Below are positions 34,832 to 44,474 of a DNA stretch of 64,000 nucleotides, in pieces. The position numbers and the translations under genes were made by a program. The notes under the pieces were generated by a model. That model saw only the letters and a list, made by a program, of their open reading frames with translations, ran no database searches and was not told where the DNA came from. The stretch is from Lentisphaera profundi (lineage in GTDB: Bacteria > Verrucomicrobiota > Lentisphaeria > Lentisphaerales > Lentisphaeraceae): positions 2,480,001 to 2,544,000 of the forward strand of contig NZ_CP117811.1 in NCBI RefSeq assembly GCF_028728065.1. The letters are read 5' to 3'. Each line of letters begins with the position of its first letter. The stretch's first letter is position 1.

Positions 34832-37207
34832 TTACTTATTATTTTCGCCGTTCTTTAAAACAATCAAAGAATAATTTTGATTATCATTGATTGGATCAAG
34901 CTCTACTACTGTATGACCATCTTTCTTAAGTGAACTAGGCACTTGACGGAAAGAATCACCTGTATCAATAATCATCGCTAGTTCCTGACCATCTTTCAAA
35001 CCATTGAGAACTAATTTAGCTTTCACATAGTTCATAGGACATTCAATACCGCGCAAGTCTAAGAAAGGGCGACCTTCTTTTTCTTCTTCAGTATTAAGGA
35101 AAGGAGCACAAGCATCTGCATTTTCTTTGTAGGCTTCTACAAAGTTATTCACAAATAACTCTGCTGCTTGAAGAAATTCTGCTGCATAGGCAAATGCAAT
35201 ATCTGCTGGAGCATCTTCTCTTAAAATAGCTTTAGCATCAGGAGTCACTGTATTAGAAGTGAAGAACTCAACATATTTGTCGAATGCATCTTTATAATCA
35301 GTTGCTTTTTCACCTGCCTGCATAAGGGCTGCATCAAAAGCATGACGCATAGCTTCTTGCGAGTTGAAAATAACGTCTGCAAAAAACTCTTGGTCGAAAA
35401 CTTTACGCGCCATTGTGATGTAATTGTGAGCATCATCAAGTGATTCGCCTACTAAATTCAGCACGCCACCTGCACATTCACCTGCACCAACAGCTGGAGA
35501 GTATTCATCTCCTTCTGCTTGCTGATAATCTGCGTAGACATCTGGATTTTCATCAAATGATTCCACTGCATCAAAAGGCTTGATAACTGGTTTGAGTTCT
35601 TTTACATTAACTTGTGCTAACCAATCTTCGAGTGTGAGTGCTGAGTTTTGAGATTTATAATAATCGATCACTGCACGTACAGCTTCAGGAGCTTTTTTCG
35701 TTGCAACACGACCTACACGACGAGCCATTTCGCGGCGACCAAAACCAACGCCGCCACCGATCTGCATCATTGCACATGGCACAGCTTTATCGCCTACAAC
35801 ACGACTAGAACCATTGAATCCAATAGAGGCGACTGAGTGACGACCACAACCATTGTGACAACCAGAGATGTTAATGCGAACTTTATCACCTACTTCCGCA
35901 ATATCAGCTTCATCCTTGAATGATTCACTAAGAGCTTCTGCAAGTCCTTTAGAGGATGTTACTGATAAGTTACACGTTGAGCGTCCTGGGCAAGCCAGTA
36001 CGTTAGTAATATGGTGAAATTGAGAGTTTGCGTAACCCGCAGCTTTCAATTCAGCATAAATTGCTGCAACATTTTCTAATTTCACATCAGTCAACACAAT
36101 ATTTTGACTTGGAAGTGTACGAATTTCACCTGAACCATACTTATCGGCGATATCTGAAAGCGTACGTGCTTGTTCAGATGTGAAATCACCCAAATCAACA
36201 CGTACTTGAATTGTATATAGATCCGCGACGTTTTGTGGGCGAACACAGTTTTTCACCCATTCCGCATCATCAACTAAACTGTTAATTTTACTAACATCAG
36301 CAGAACCTTGTGGTAGCTCAAGTTCACCCTCTTCGAAAGATAGGACTAATGATTGACCATATTCAGAATCTTTAATACGGTTAAATTCAACTTTGTAAGC
36401 TTCGATAAATTTCTCGAGTCCCCATTCATGCTTAATGAACTTCATACGAGCTTTATTACGGTTTTCACGATTACCATGCTCATTGAAAATACGCATGAAA
36501 GCTGTTGCACAAATCAATGCGTCTTCTACTGGTAGATCTTCGTCCACTAAGTCAGCACCAATAGGACGACCGCCTAAACCACCACCTGCATAGACATTAA
36601 ATTTGTAAGAACCATTTTCAACTTTTGAAGCGATAAAGCCGACGTCATGCATGTATGAATGACCATTATCTTCTGCTTCATTACCTGAAAAAGTCATTTT
36701 GAATTTGCGAGGAAAATTCTGTGCATAAGGGTTACGTAGTGAATGCTCAACTACGCGCTTAGCAACTGGAACGACATCAAAAAGTTGCCCGGCACCAGTA
36801 GATGCGAACGGATCCGCAGTTACGTTACGAATTGTGTTACCACAACCTTCACGTGAAGTTAAACCCACTGCAGTTAAATCTTTAATGAATTCTGGTGTGT
36901 TAGCAAATGGCACATAATGCATCTGAATTGCTGAACGTGTGGTAATGTGTAAAACTGAATTACTGTGTGTCTCGGCCATGCTAGCTAGTTGACGAACTTG
37001 CTTGGAATTTGTGATCCCGTAAGGCACCTTAACACGAATCATCTGTACTTCTGGCTGACGCTGACCATAAATACCCTGCCAGAGTCGACGTTTTTGCCAA
37101 GCATCAACGCCCATCTCACCACTTTCGTAGTTCTCTTTTTTTCCTTTGAACTCTATGAGCTCTTCTTGTACTTCATCAGAAAGTTCAAACTCTAATACTC
37201 TAGACAT
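34832..37207 (-). CDS. Sulfite/nitrite reductase with a helical insert and C-terminal TusA domain
   Basis: 791 residues in three parts. Residues 1-535 are a ferredoxin-type siroheme reductase with two half-domains (TTRSAIQMHYV, REGCGNTIRNVT); the [4Fe-4S]-siroheme ligands are C406 and C412 (ACPGRSTCNL) and C450 and C454 (ISGCHNGCGRH). Residues ~560-700 are mostly helical and resemble a HEPN-like domain (IFNSQEAMRHAFDAALMQAG). Residues ~715-785 are a TusA-like sulfur carrier (LDLRGIECPMNYVKAKL, C723). The reaction is six-electron reduction of sulfite or nitrite; TusA suggests sulfur. It is monocistronic, with terminators on the 3' side. No cys or nir partner is near. Confidence 0.9.
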   Translation of the reverse strand: MSRVLEFELSDEVQEELIEFKGKKENYESGEMGVDAWQKRRLWQGIYGQRQPEVQMIRVKVPYGITNSKQVRQLASMAETHSNSVLHITTRSAIQMHYVPFANTPEFIKDLTAVGLTSREGCGNTIRNVTADPFASTGAGQLFDVVPVAKRVVEHSLRNPYAQNFPRKFKMTFSGNEAEDNGHSYMHDVGFIASKVENGSYKFNVYAGGGLGGRPIGADLVDEDLPVEDALICATAFMRIFNEHGNRENRNKARMKFIKHEWGLEKFIEAYKVEFNRIKDSEYGQSLVLSFEEGELELPQGSADVSKINSLVDDAEWVKNCVRPQNVADLYTIQVRVDLGDFTSEQARTLSDIADKYGSGEIRTLPSQNIVLTDVKLENVAAIYAELKAAGYANSQFHHITNVLACPGRSTCNLSVTSSKGLAEALSESFKDEADIAEVGDKVRINISGCHNGCGRHSVASIGFNGSSRVVGDKAVPCAMMQIGGGVGFGRREMARRVGRVATKKAPEAVRAVIDYYKSQNSALTLEDWLAQVNVKELKPVIKPFDAVESFDENPDVYADYQQAEGDEYSPAVGAGECAGGVLNLVGESLDDAHNYITMARKVFDQEFFADVIFNSQEAMRHAFDAALMQAGEKATDYKDAFDKYVEFFTSNTVTPDAKAILREDAPADIAFAYAAEFLQAAELFVNNFVEAYKENADACAPFLNTEEEKEGRPFLDLRGIECPMNYVKAKLVLNGLKDGQELAMIIDTGDSFRQVPSSLKKDGHTVVELDPINDNQNYSLIVLKNGENNK

Positions 37208-37390
37208 ATCTATATCCTTGCTTATTTCTCTTTAAATTTTGATGGAAAATAAGGCAGCTTCACGATAAATACATACCAACTCTACACTTTTTGTAAAAAT
37301 TAAGTCAAGTTTAAACTTATTTGAGTTCAGAAACGAAAAAAACTTTCTTCCTTTCAAGTGCTTTTATGCTTTGATAATATTCGTAATACT

Positions 37391-37975
37391 TTACGGAATA
37401 AGACCTTTTATGACTTCAAAGACTTTTTTACCACCTTTATAAACTTTTTTAAATGTACCAGGTGCATCATGAGAGAATTTCGATTGATCATCGTAATCAG
37501 TATTAAGCATTCTCGCGTCTATATGAAGTTCTTGTAAATAGACATCCACTCCTTTTTGGTAATAAAAGTAGGGATGACCAGGCGCATAAACCCCCACCAC
37601 TCCTACAGGCAGGCCCAGCTTTCCCGCTTTTTGACTCAAGGTATAACATTGTTTAAGGACCGCATCGTTGTAACCATCTTCAGCAACTCGGAGTTTGAAC
37701 TTCACTTCTGGAAAAATAATCCGCTGAGTTAGCTCTCCATTCATAGGTTCATCGGCTAGACACAAAATAAACATCTCAGCATCATCATACTGTGAGTATT
37801 CAGAACCTATCAAATAGCCACTGAATTTTACGAGTTTATTCTTATATTTATCAGGATTTTCCACGAGTTCTTTAATTTCAACCTGAATTGCCTCGGCATC
37901 AATACGATCCACTGTATGTGTACTTGAACAGCTTATGGATGCATATAGCAAGACTAGTACTAAGAGCCATTTCAT
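37391..37975 (-). CDS. Putative lipoprotein with an OB-like domain
   Basis: 194 residues. The signal peptide KWLLVLVLLYASISC ends in a lipobox (S-I-S-C). The stretch LVENPDKYKNKLVKFSGYL looks like the start of an OB-fold segment of the tRNA_anti-like type, with further strands to about 165. The same N-P-D-x-Y-x-N-K pattern occurs in the upstream gene. Its ATG overlaps the upstream stop (ATGA). Function unknown. Confidence 0.7.
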   Translation of the reverse strand: MKWLLVLVLLYASISCSSTHTVDRIDAEAIQVEIKELVENPDKYKNKLVKFSGYLIGSEYSQYDDAEMFILCLADEPMNGELTQRIIFPEVKFKLRVAEDGYNDAVLKQCYTLSQKAGKLGLPVGVVGVYAPGHPYFYYQKGVDVYLQELHIDARMLNTDYDDQSKFSHDAPGTFKKVYKGGKKVFEVIKGLIP

Positions 37976-39213
37976 TTTTCATCAACTCCATCCATCCATT
38001 CATACAAATCAGAGGCTTTAATTTCCGAAGAACTTTTGTCGTTAAAGGGAAATAACATACTAAAACCATCGACTTCAAAAGAATTCAATTTTAACCACAA
38101 AACTCCTACTTGCTCTCTTAAATTACTTTTTAATAAGGTTCCCGTAATTGTAACGGGAATATTGCCTGGCACCTGTTTTAACTTTTGAGAACAGCGATCC
38201 AAATGACTGCGATTATAACCAATATATGCGCACCGAAGAGCAGGACCTGCCTTGAGTGCATAATTCACCGCCGTTTTGTCCAATTCTACTGCTAATTCTT
38301 TAAACCCTAAGTGCAGCGTTTTATTCCCTTCTCCAACAAAAGTTAAGGCTTTTGCTAAAGCTAAACTCATTTCAGCTTGCTGAACTTTACCTTCTTGCCT
38401 CCTGTACCATGCGTGAGCACGGATCATACTCGACTGAGTTAGTATCGCATAAGAATTCTTTAGACTGAGCCGGTTCTCATAGTCAAATGAATGTAAACCT
38501 TTCGTCAAAAGTATTTGCGAGGTCTGTAATTGTTTCGATAGCCGTAAGAGAATCCGGCCTCCGCTTAACAAAGATTCCTCAAAAGCTTCGCACTTCTCTT
38601 TCAGCTCTTTATCTTCTATGGCTGCTTCCTTGCCTTTATTTGCCGCCGCTTCCAGTGCAAAAAATCCATCCCCCAATTGTTCGAAAGCTTCAGCAATCTC
38701 ATCCACACCAGAAGAAAGAGAGTCTTTTCCTAAGCCACTCAAAACATAACCCATGGCTTTCACTTCTTGGCAAGCGGCCTTAAAATCATGCGCCATTGCC
38801 GCCATTTTCTTAGCTGCTTCTGGACGAATATATAAGTCAACATCCTTATGACTCGTGAAGCTTTTATCCGCTTCCTTTAAGCGTGTTATAAAGGTATATT
38901 TTTCTGCATCATAACGAATTTGAGCCCATTCATCAATACGCTCTTCTGGTATGAACTTAAAATTCACTAAATGGATATGTTTGCCTATTTTTTTAAATTC
39001 AACTGCATCAAGCATCCCTTTGAGTGAGAGTGTTTTATTCAAATAAATATCGGGGTTTTCTAAGACACTACCCAAAACAGATTTATCGGCCTTTTCAGCC
39101 ATCTTAACTTTATCCTCAATTTTCACTACTTCAGAACTACCTTCATCTTTTGATGCACAAGAACACAGGTATGCCAGGCATATAAAAATCAAATATCTCT
39201 GTAGTTGCTTCAT
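37972..39213 (-). CDS. Putative lipoprotein related to its downstream neighbour
   Basis: 413 residues from the ATG at 39213, where TTGGAGTTATCA supplies a ribosome site; an in-frame TTG at 39225 would consist of that ribosome site and is rejected. The signal peptide QRYLIFICLAYLCSC ends in a lipobox. A stretch VLENPDIYLNKTLSLKGML near residue 55 matches the downstream lipoprotein in pattern. The middle is helical, with many Ala, Lys and Glu. A second OB-like unit lies near 345-400 (VTITGTLLKSNLREQVGVLWL). Function unknown. Confidence 0.7.
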   Translation of the reverse strand: MKQLQRYLIFICLAYLCSCASKDEGSSEVVKIEDKVKMAEKADKSVLGSVLENPDIYLNKTLSLKGMLDAVEFKKIGKHIHLVNFKFIPEERIDEWAQIRYDAEKYTFITRLKEADKSFTSHKDVDLYIRPEAAKKMAAMAHDFKAACQEVKAMGYVLSGLGKDSLSSGVDEIAEAFEQLGDGFFALEAAANKGKEAAIEDKELKEKCEAFEESLLSGGRILLRLSKQLQTSQILLTKGLHSFDYENRLSLKNSYAILTQSSMIRAHAWYRRQEGKVQQAEMSLALAKALTFVGEGNKTLHLGFKELAVELDKTAVNYALKAGPALRCAYIGYNRSHLDRCSQKLKQVPGNIPVTITGTLLKSNLREQVGVLWLKLNSFEVDGFSMLFPFNDKSSSEIKASDLYEWMDGVDEK

Positions 39214-39410
39214 TGATAACTCCAAAAAATGCTTATTCTTTAATATAAGTTATCCCATAAGCATTAGCCACTTTTTCAAAAAAAACGCTAGTAAATACGA
39301 TCCCTAAAGTCACAGTTTTTTATTAAAAATGACTAAATGATGCTTCATTTTTCAGAGTGCGGTATACTTTTAGTAAAATATAACCAAACAATAAACTCAC
39401 TCAATTCACT

Positions 39411-42400
39411 ATGTTAAAAAATCTCTCTGCGGTATTAGGCCAAACCAAAAAGTCACGGCGCATTCGCATCACACTCCTTTCCTGCACCCTATTTTATTTC
39501 ATTTTTCTAGGGCTCATCGCTCCTCTTATCATTCGCTCACAGGCAAAGAAACACTTATCTGAATTAATTAAACGCCCTGTAGAAATAGAAAAAATTTCTA
39601 TCAACCCTTTCTGTAATAGTATAAGTATCAAAAACTTTGCGATCCTCGAAAAAAACCAAACAAGCTTTTTACGATGGGATGAAGTTTATATCAACTTTGA
39701 ACTGAGTTCTATTTTTACATTTTCATGGAACTTCGATGAAATTGCTATTCGAAAGCCACAAGTACAGATTTCTCGACTCAGCGCCAGTCTTTTCAATTTT
39801 AGTGATATCATTGAAACTTTAAATAATTTGCCGAAAGCAGAAGAAGTCGAAGAATCCAGTGGACTACCTCCACTCTTCATTCGTTCATTCACCATTAGTA
39901 ATGGCCAAGTGAAAATTAAGGATAAATCTCGCTCAAAAGAAAAATCTCTCGAAGTACCATTAATTAATCTTAGCGTTAGTAACTTTCATACTAAAATATA
40001 TAAAGATAATAATAATCGTTATGACTTCCGAATTTTAACCGAACATGATGCAGGGTTACACTGGAAAGGACAAGTTAATTTAGATCCTTTCGAGTCTAAC
40101 GGTAGTGTAAATATAACAGGAGCAAAAATTAAAAATATCAGTGATGTTTTTAACGATGAACTCCCCTTTACCATTCTCTCTGGTGACATCGGGTTAAATT
40201 TTAATTACCAAACATCCATCAAAGATGAAATTTCCTTTCACTTAAGTAAAGGCAATGCATCTTTAGATCAACTTCAGGTACAATACAAAGATCAATCGCC
40301 ACTGATCGAACTCTCTAGTTTCAACATATCTAACTTTTCATATGATTTAGTAAGTAACCAACTAATTGTGCCACTGATCGAAATCAAAGATAGCAAAGCT
40401 TACTCTACTTTACTTGAAACGGGTCTACCTAAATCTCTTAAATTAACGGATTTAGATGCTTTTTCCCAAGCTCTTATCGGTGATCAACAAGTTAAATCAA
40501 GTACTCCCGCTACAAATCCTAAAGACCAGTCAATCTCGCCTATTAACTTCCTCGTGAAAGAATTTCGTGGCAATCAACTCAATGTTTATTTCACCGATGA
40601 AAGCACGACGGCAAAACCTCATGCTAAAATCGAACAACTTACTTTTGAGTTCAAGAACCTTAGCAACTTACATTCCGAAAATTTCACTTTCGCGAGTCAA
40701 TTCCAACTTAATGATACTGCCAAATTTGAGCTCAAGTCACAAGGGGCCCTCTTCCCCGTAAAAAGTACTGGCAATATTCAATTAAATAATTTCCAATTAG
40801 ATTTCTCTAATCCTTATCTAAATAAATTTGAGCTACCTATCACAATTCAGCAAGGCTCACTACTTCAACAAGCCGACTTTGACATCGCACTCAACAATGA
40901 TTATCAATTAATTAAAGGTGAGCTAAAAACTGAAATCGAACTCATTGATTTCTCTCTAAAAGATACACTCACTAACAAAGAACTATTTAGTGACACTAAA
41001 TTATTAAAAGCCTATGAATCCGTCGATGCCCATTCACGCATACACATCTTGGGCGAGCTTGACCTCATGACGCGCAAAGGCTCGGGCGAGTTTCATATTA
41101 GATCAATCAACTTAGCCAATGCCGCAGAACACTTTGCTACCGAGTTGCCTTTTAAAGTGATTTCTGGTGAATTAGAATTCATGAGCCGTGCACAGATTCA
41201 ATTTGGTGATGAACTAAAACTAAGTACGAGTGATGGCGCGCTCAATTTGAGCTCATTAGTAATCCAAGAATTAAATTCTAAAGAACTCATTAACTTAGAG
41301 CATTTTTTAATCGATAAAGTAAGTGCAAACTTAAATACAAAAGAGCTCAATATTGCAAATGTGGAGCTCAAAGGCTTGCAAATCAATGCTCATTTGAATA
41401 AGGGCAAAGAACTAAATCTTATCCGTGCGAGTGATTTCACCAAATTGATGAAAGCTTTAGAAAAATATGAACAAGCCTCGGCTGAAGAAAAGCCTCTAAG
41501 TCCAAGCAGTCCTCAGGAGGCTCACGCTCCTCTGGCTTGGAATTACCAGATTCAAAAGGTAGATCTTAGCCAAATGAACCTACAGTTTACTGACGATGCT
41601 TTAGGTCAAGGTTCAAGTCAAAATCTCAATGATATGCACTTAGAAGTAACCGAATTAAATAATAAAAAAGATCATTCTTTTAAGAGTTCATTCAAAGCAA
41701 CGATCAACCAAGACGCTCAACTTAAGGTGACATCAAAAACGTCTTTAACTCCTATCAAACTTGAATCAACAATCATGCTTGACTCACTGTCGCTCACAAG
41801 CTTACAGAATTATCTATCTCAATTTGTAAATGCAAAGCTTGCAGAGTGCCTTATTTCAACTGAATCTAAACTCACCTATATAGATGGCCAGGCATCTCTA
41901 TCAGGAAATTTCCTTAGCTCCAAATTTCAACTTAATGACCTCAATAACTCACCCGTAGCCTCCTTTGAATCTTTCGCAATCAAAGAATTTAATATCGACC
42001 CTCAGAAACTTATTATCAAAGTTGATGAAGTTCAGTTGGAGAGTCCTAAGATGTATCTCGCAATTGATAGTAATGCGCAAGTTAACCTAAGTAAAATATT
42101 AAAGAAAACGACGACGCCCGATAAAAAAGAGAAAGGCAACGATGAAATAGCTCCATCCTCCACTTTAAAGCCTCAAATAGAAATCAAAAAATTCACCCTA
42201 GATAACGCTCATGCTAAATTTAACGACGCTAGTATCAGTCCTAAATTTTCTATATCTTTAGATAAATTTTCTGGCTCGGTTAACAAAATCACTAATGCTC
42301 CCGATCAACAGTCCGATTGGACCTTCCAAGGCCTTGTTAATAATCATGCACCCTTAAACATAAAAGGTAACAGTCGCTTTTTAGCTAGTCCTTTTGCCTT

Positions 42401-43520
42401 AAATATGGCGCTAGATTTAAATAATCTTGGACTTACATCATTCAGTCCCTACTCGGGCACTTTCATAGGCTACAAACTACAAGAAGGCCAATTATCCTTA
42501 AAGATGAACTACACCTTGGAAAACAACGAACTCGATGGAAAAAACCAAGTCCTTATGTCAAGATTTGAACTAGGCCAATCTGTGGATAGCGATAAAGCCG
42601 TTAATTTACCTATTAAGCTAGGCGTTGCTTTAATCCGTGACTACAACAAAAACATTGATCTTGACTTAAATATCCATGGTAACATTAACGACCCTAGTTT
42701 TAGCGTACTAAACTTAATCTGGAAAGTTTTCACCAATATCATTGTCAAAGCCGCAACTTCTCCATTCAGTCTCCTTGCGAACCTCGCCAAGAGCGGTCAA
42801 AAGGACCTGAATTCACTTCAATTTGATGCTGGAGAAAAGCTCTTAATTCAAAGTGAACAAGATAAGCTTAAAACTTTGAGTGAGGCTTTAGCCAAACGCC
42901 CTACTTTAGCTTTAAACATAACTGGCTATTTCGATCATAATATCGATCGTGATCAACTAAAGAAACAGCACTTAAATGAAAAAATCGTAGCTGAATCTAC
43001 TTTGCTCCGTGAAGAAAACTCTAGTATCGAAAATGCAGAACTCTTAGTTCTTGCCAAAATGTATGAGGCCCAAAGTGGAGAAACATGGAAAGCCTTACAG
43101 ACTAGAGTTCTAGGTTCCGCCTCTAATGAGAAGATCGTTTACCAAGAACCAGAAAAAACGACACCTCGTAGGAGTTTTAGAAGTCGTACGGGTAAATTCC
43201 AGAGTAGACGAGCACGTCGCCCTTCAAGTACACAAGTTGATGTACGTGAAAGTTCTTCTGACGTCGTACAAAAAAATGAATTAAACGATATTGAGAAGCT
43301 GGCGCAAAAAAAAGAAATCGAACAAATTGCATTCGATTTCTTATTAGAGAATTTTAAATTGGAGGATCATGAGCTGGAGGATCTCGCTATTAACAGAGCG
43401 AAAGTCGTGAAGCAATATCTTATCGAGGAATTAAAAATCCCCGCTTCACGTCTCTTTCTTTTAGCTCCTAAAGAAGCTAAAAGTCAAAAAACTGTTGAGC
43501 TTAACCTAGACGCGCTCTAA
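39411..43520 (+). CDS. Large DUF748/AsmA-like protein
   Basis: 1369 residues. One N-terminal membrane anchor (residues ~20-42, LLSCTLFYFIFLGLIAPLII) precedes a very long periplasmic part. It is made of repeated beta-rich units of about 300 residues, each starting with an intermembrane-type motif (FTISNGQVKIKDKS, FRGNQLNVYFTDES, VDLSQMNLQFTDDA, FTLDNAHAKFNDAS). This is the DUF748/AsmA layout, where tandem beta units form a lipid-conducting bridge between membranes. At least four units are visible. The tail has a low-complexity Arg/Ser stretch (residues ~1250-1285). Probably an envelope-lipid or secretion factor. Its 3' end overlaps the convergent small zinc gene by 15 bases. Confidence 0.85.
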   Translation: MLKNLSAVLGQTKKSRRIRITLLSCTLFYFIFLGLIAPLIIRSQAKKHLSELIKRPVEIEKISINPFCNSISIKNFAILEKNQTSFLRWDEVYINFELSSIFTFSWNFDEIAIRKPQVQISRLSASLFNFSDIIETLNNLPKAEEVEESSGLPPLFIRSFTISNGQVKIKDKSRSKEKSLEVPLINLSVSNFHTKIYKDNNNRYDFRILTEHDAGLHWKGQVNLDPFESNGSVNITGAKIKNISDVFNDELPFTILSGDIGLNFNYQTSIKDEISFHLSKGNASLDQLQVQYKDQSPLIELSSFNISNFSYDLVSNQLIVPLIEIKDSKAYSTLLETGLPKSLKLTDLDAFSQALIGDQQVKSSTPATNPKDQSISPINFLVKEFRGNQLNVYFTDESTTAKPHAKIEQLTFEFKNLSNLHSENFTFASQFQLNDTAKFELKSQGALFPVKSTGNIQLNNFQLDFSNPYLNKFELPITIQQGSLLQQADFDIALNNDYQLIKGELKTEIELIDFSLKDTLTNKELFSDTKLLKAYESVDAHSRIHILGELDLMTRKGSGEFHIRSINLANAAEHFATELPFKVISGELEFMSRAQIQFGDELKLSTSDGALNLSSLVIQELNSKELINLEHFLIDKVSANLNTKELNIANVELKGLQINAHLNKGKELNLIRASDFTKLMKALEKYEQASAEEKPLSPSSPQEAHAPLAWNYQIQKVDLSQMNLQFTDDALGQGSSQNLNDMHLEVTELNNKKDHSFKSSFKATINQDAQLKVTSKTSLTPIKLESTIMLDSLSLTSLQNYLSQFVNAKLAECLISTESKLTYIDGQASLSGNFLSSKFQLNDLNNSPVASFESFAIKEFNIDPQKLIIKVDEVQLESPKMYLAIDSNAQVNLSKILKKTTTPDKKEKGNDEIAPSSTLKPQIEIKKFTLDNAHAKFNDASISPKFSISLDKFSGSVNKITNAPDQQSDWTFQGLVNNHAPLNIKGNSRFLASPFALNMALDLNNLGLTSFSPYSGTFIGYKLQEGQLSLKMNYTLENNELDGKNQVLMSRFELGQSVDSDKAVNLPIKLGVALIRDYNKNIDLDLNIHGNINDPSFSVLNLIWKVFTNIIVKAATSPFSLLANLAKSGQKDLNSLQFDAGEKLLIQSEQDKLKTLSEALAKRPTLALNITGYFDHNIDRDQLKKQHLNEKIVAESTLLREENSSIENAELLVLAKMYEAQSGETWKALQTRVLGSASNEKIVYQEPEKTTPRRSFRSRTGKFQSRRARRPSSTQVDVRESSSDVVQKNELNDIEKLAQKKEIEQIAFDFLLENFKLEDHELEDLAINRAKVVKQYLIEELKIPASRLFLLAPKEAKSQKTVELNLDAL

Positions 43521-43700
43521 CTCAGGTCCTACAACAAAATGTTTAGGATCGTCATCTAAAACCGCATAGTCTTTATGGCACTGTTGGCAAGTGAAAAACT
43601 TTTCTGCCGATCCTGAATCAACTTCTATTTTGCGAACATGTTTACAACTTTCAGGTTTTTCCACGAGGCAGGTTGGACAATTTAACATATACATTGACAT
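43506..43700 (-). CDS. Small zinc-ribbon protein, unknown
   Basis: 64 residues. Two C-x-x-C knuckles, N-C-P-T-C and T-C-Q-Q-C, can bind one zinc. A strong ribosome site (AAAGGAGACGC) precedes the ATG at 43700; a second ATG lies 2 codons further. The last five codons overlap the 3' end of the convergent DUF748 gene. I do not recognise a family. Confidence 0.65.
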   Translation of the reverse strand: MSMYMLNCPTCLVEKPESCKHVRKIEVDSGSAEKFFTCQQCHKDYAVLDDDPKHFVVGPELERV

Positions 43701-43874
43701 AAGCGTCTCCTTTGGTTTTTATAAGTTCATCATATAAAAAAACACCTCAAGTAATAGAAAGGAAATTTATTTAGGAGTTTTAGCTAAATTTATGTAGAAT
43801 TTATTACTCAGGTCATATCTGAATGTATAATACACCGAAGTCTTGCTATATATTACAACAAAAGTTATGACCAT

Positions 43875-44474
43875 ATGAAAAGCTCTCTCATTCTTATTTT
43901 ACTTCTCTGTTCTTGTCAGAGTTCCTATCAATCCATTGACTTGCTTGCAAAAGATCACTCTTGGAGCCGATCAAATTACGGTAGTTCGGCAGATATTAAC
44001 TTTGCAACGAACTCTTTAATCCTAGACATGGGAGATCCCATTAATGGTGTTACTTGGACCCAAGAACTGCCCTCTAAAACTTCTTATGAAATTAAATTTG
44101 AAGCTAAACGACTCATAGGCAATGACTTTTTTTGCGCCTTAACTTTTCCCGTGAATACAGATTACTGCTCGCTCATCATTGATGGCTGGGGAAGTACTGT
44201 TACGGGACTTTCTAGCATTAATAATTTAGATGCTTCAGAAAATGAAACGACCCTAAATTTAGATATAGAAAATCAGCGCTGGTATAAAATCAAATTACGC
44301 GTTTATGAGCAATTTGTCACTGTTAAAGTCGATGACAAAACCATCATCAAGCTTAATACCAAAGGAAAAAAACTCAGTATCCGCCCGGAAGTCTATCCCT
44401 CCATCCCGCTGGGTTTAGCCAGTTTTTATACGTCTGCGGAATATCGTGATTTCACTTACACACAATTAAAATAA
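43875..44474 (+). CDS. Lipoprotein with a DUF1080/concanavalin-like fold
   Basis: 199 residues. The signal peptide KSSLILILLLCSC ends in a lipobox. The rest is beta-rich, in the pattern of DUF1080 (3-keto-disaccharide hydrolase) domains: WTQELPSKTSYEIKFEAKRL, then W-Y-K-I-K-L-R-V with V-K-V-D-D-K-T-I, ending F-T-Y-T-Q-L-K. Such domains are abundant in the PVC group. No catalytic residue can be assigned. The 3' end overlaps the convergent phosphatase by 9 bases. Confidence 0.75.
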   Translation: MKSSLILILLLCSCQSSYQSIDLLAKDHSWSRSNYGSSADINFATNSLILDMGDPINGVTWTQELPSKTSYEIKFEAKRLIGNDFFCALTFPVNTDYCSLIIDGWGSTVTGLSSINNLDASENETTLNLDIENQRWYKIKLRVYEQFVTVKVDDKTIIKLNTKGKKLSIRPEVYPSIPLGLASFYTSAEYRDFTYTQLK

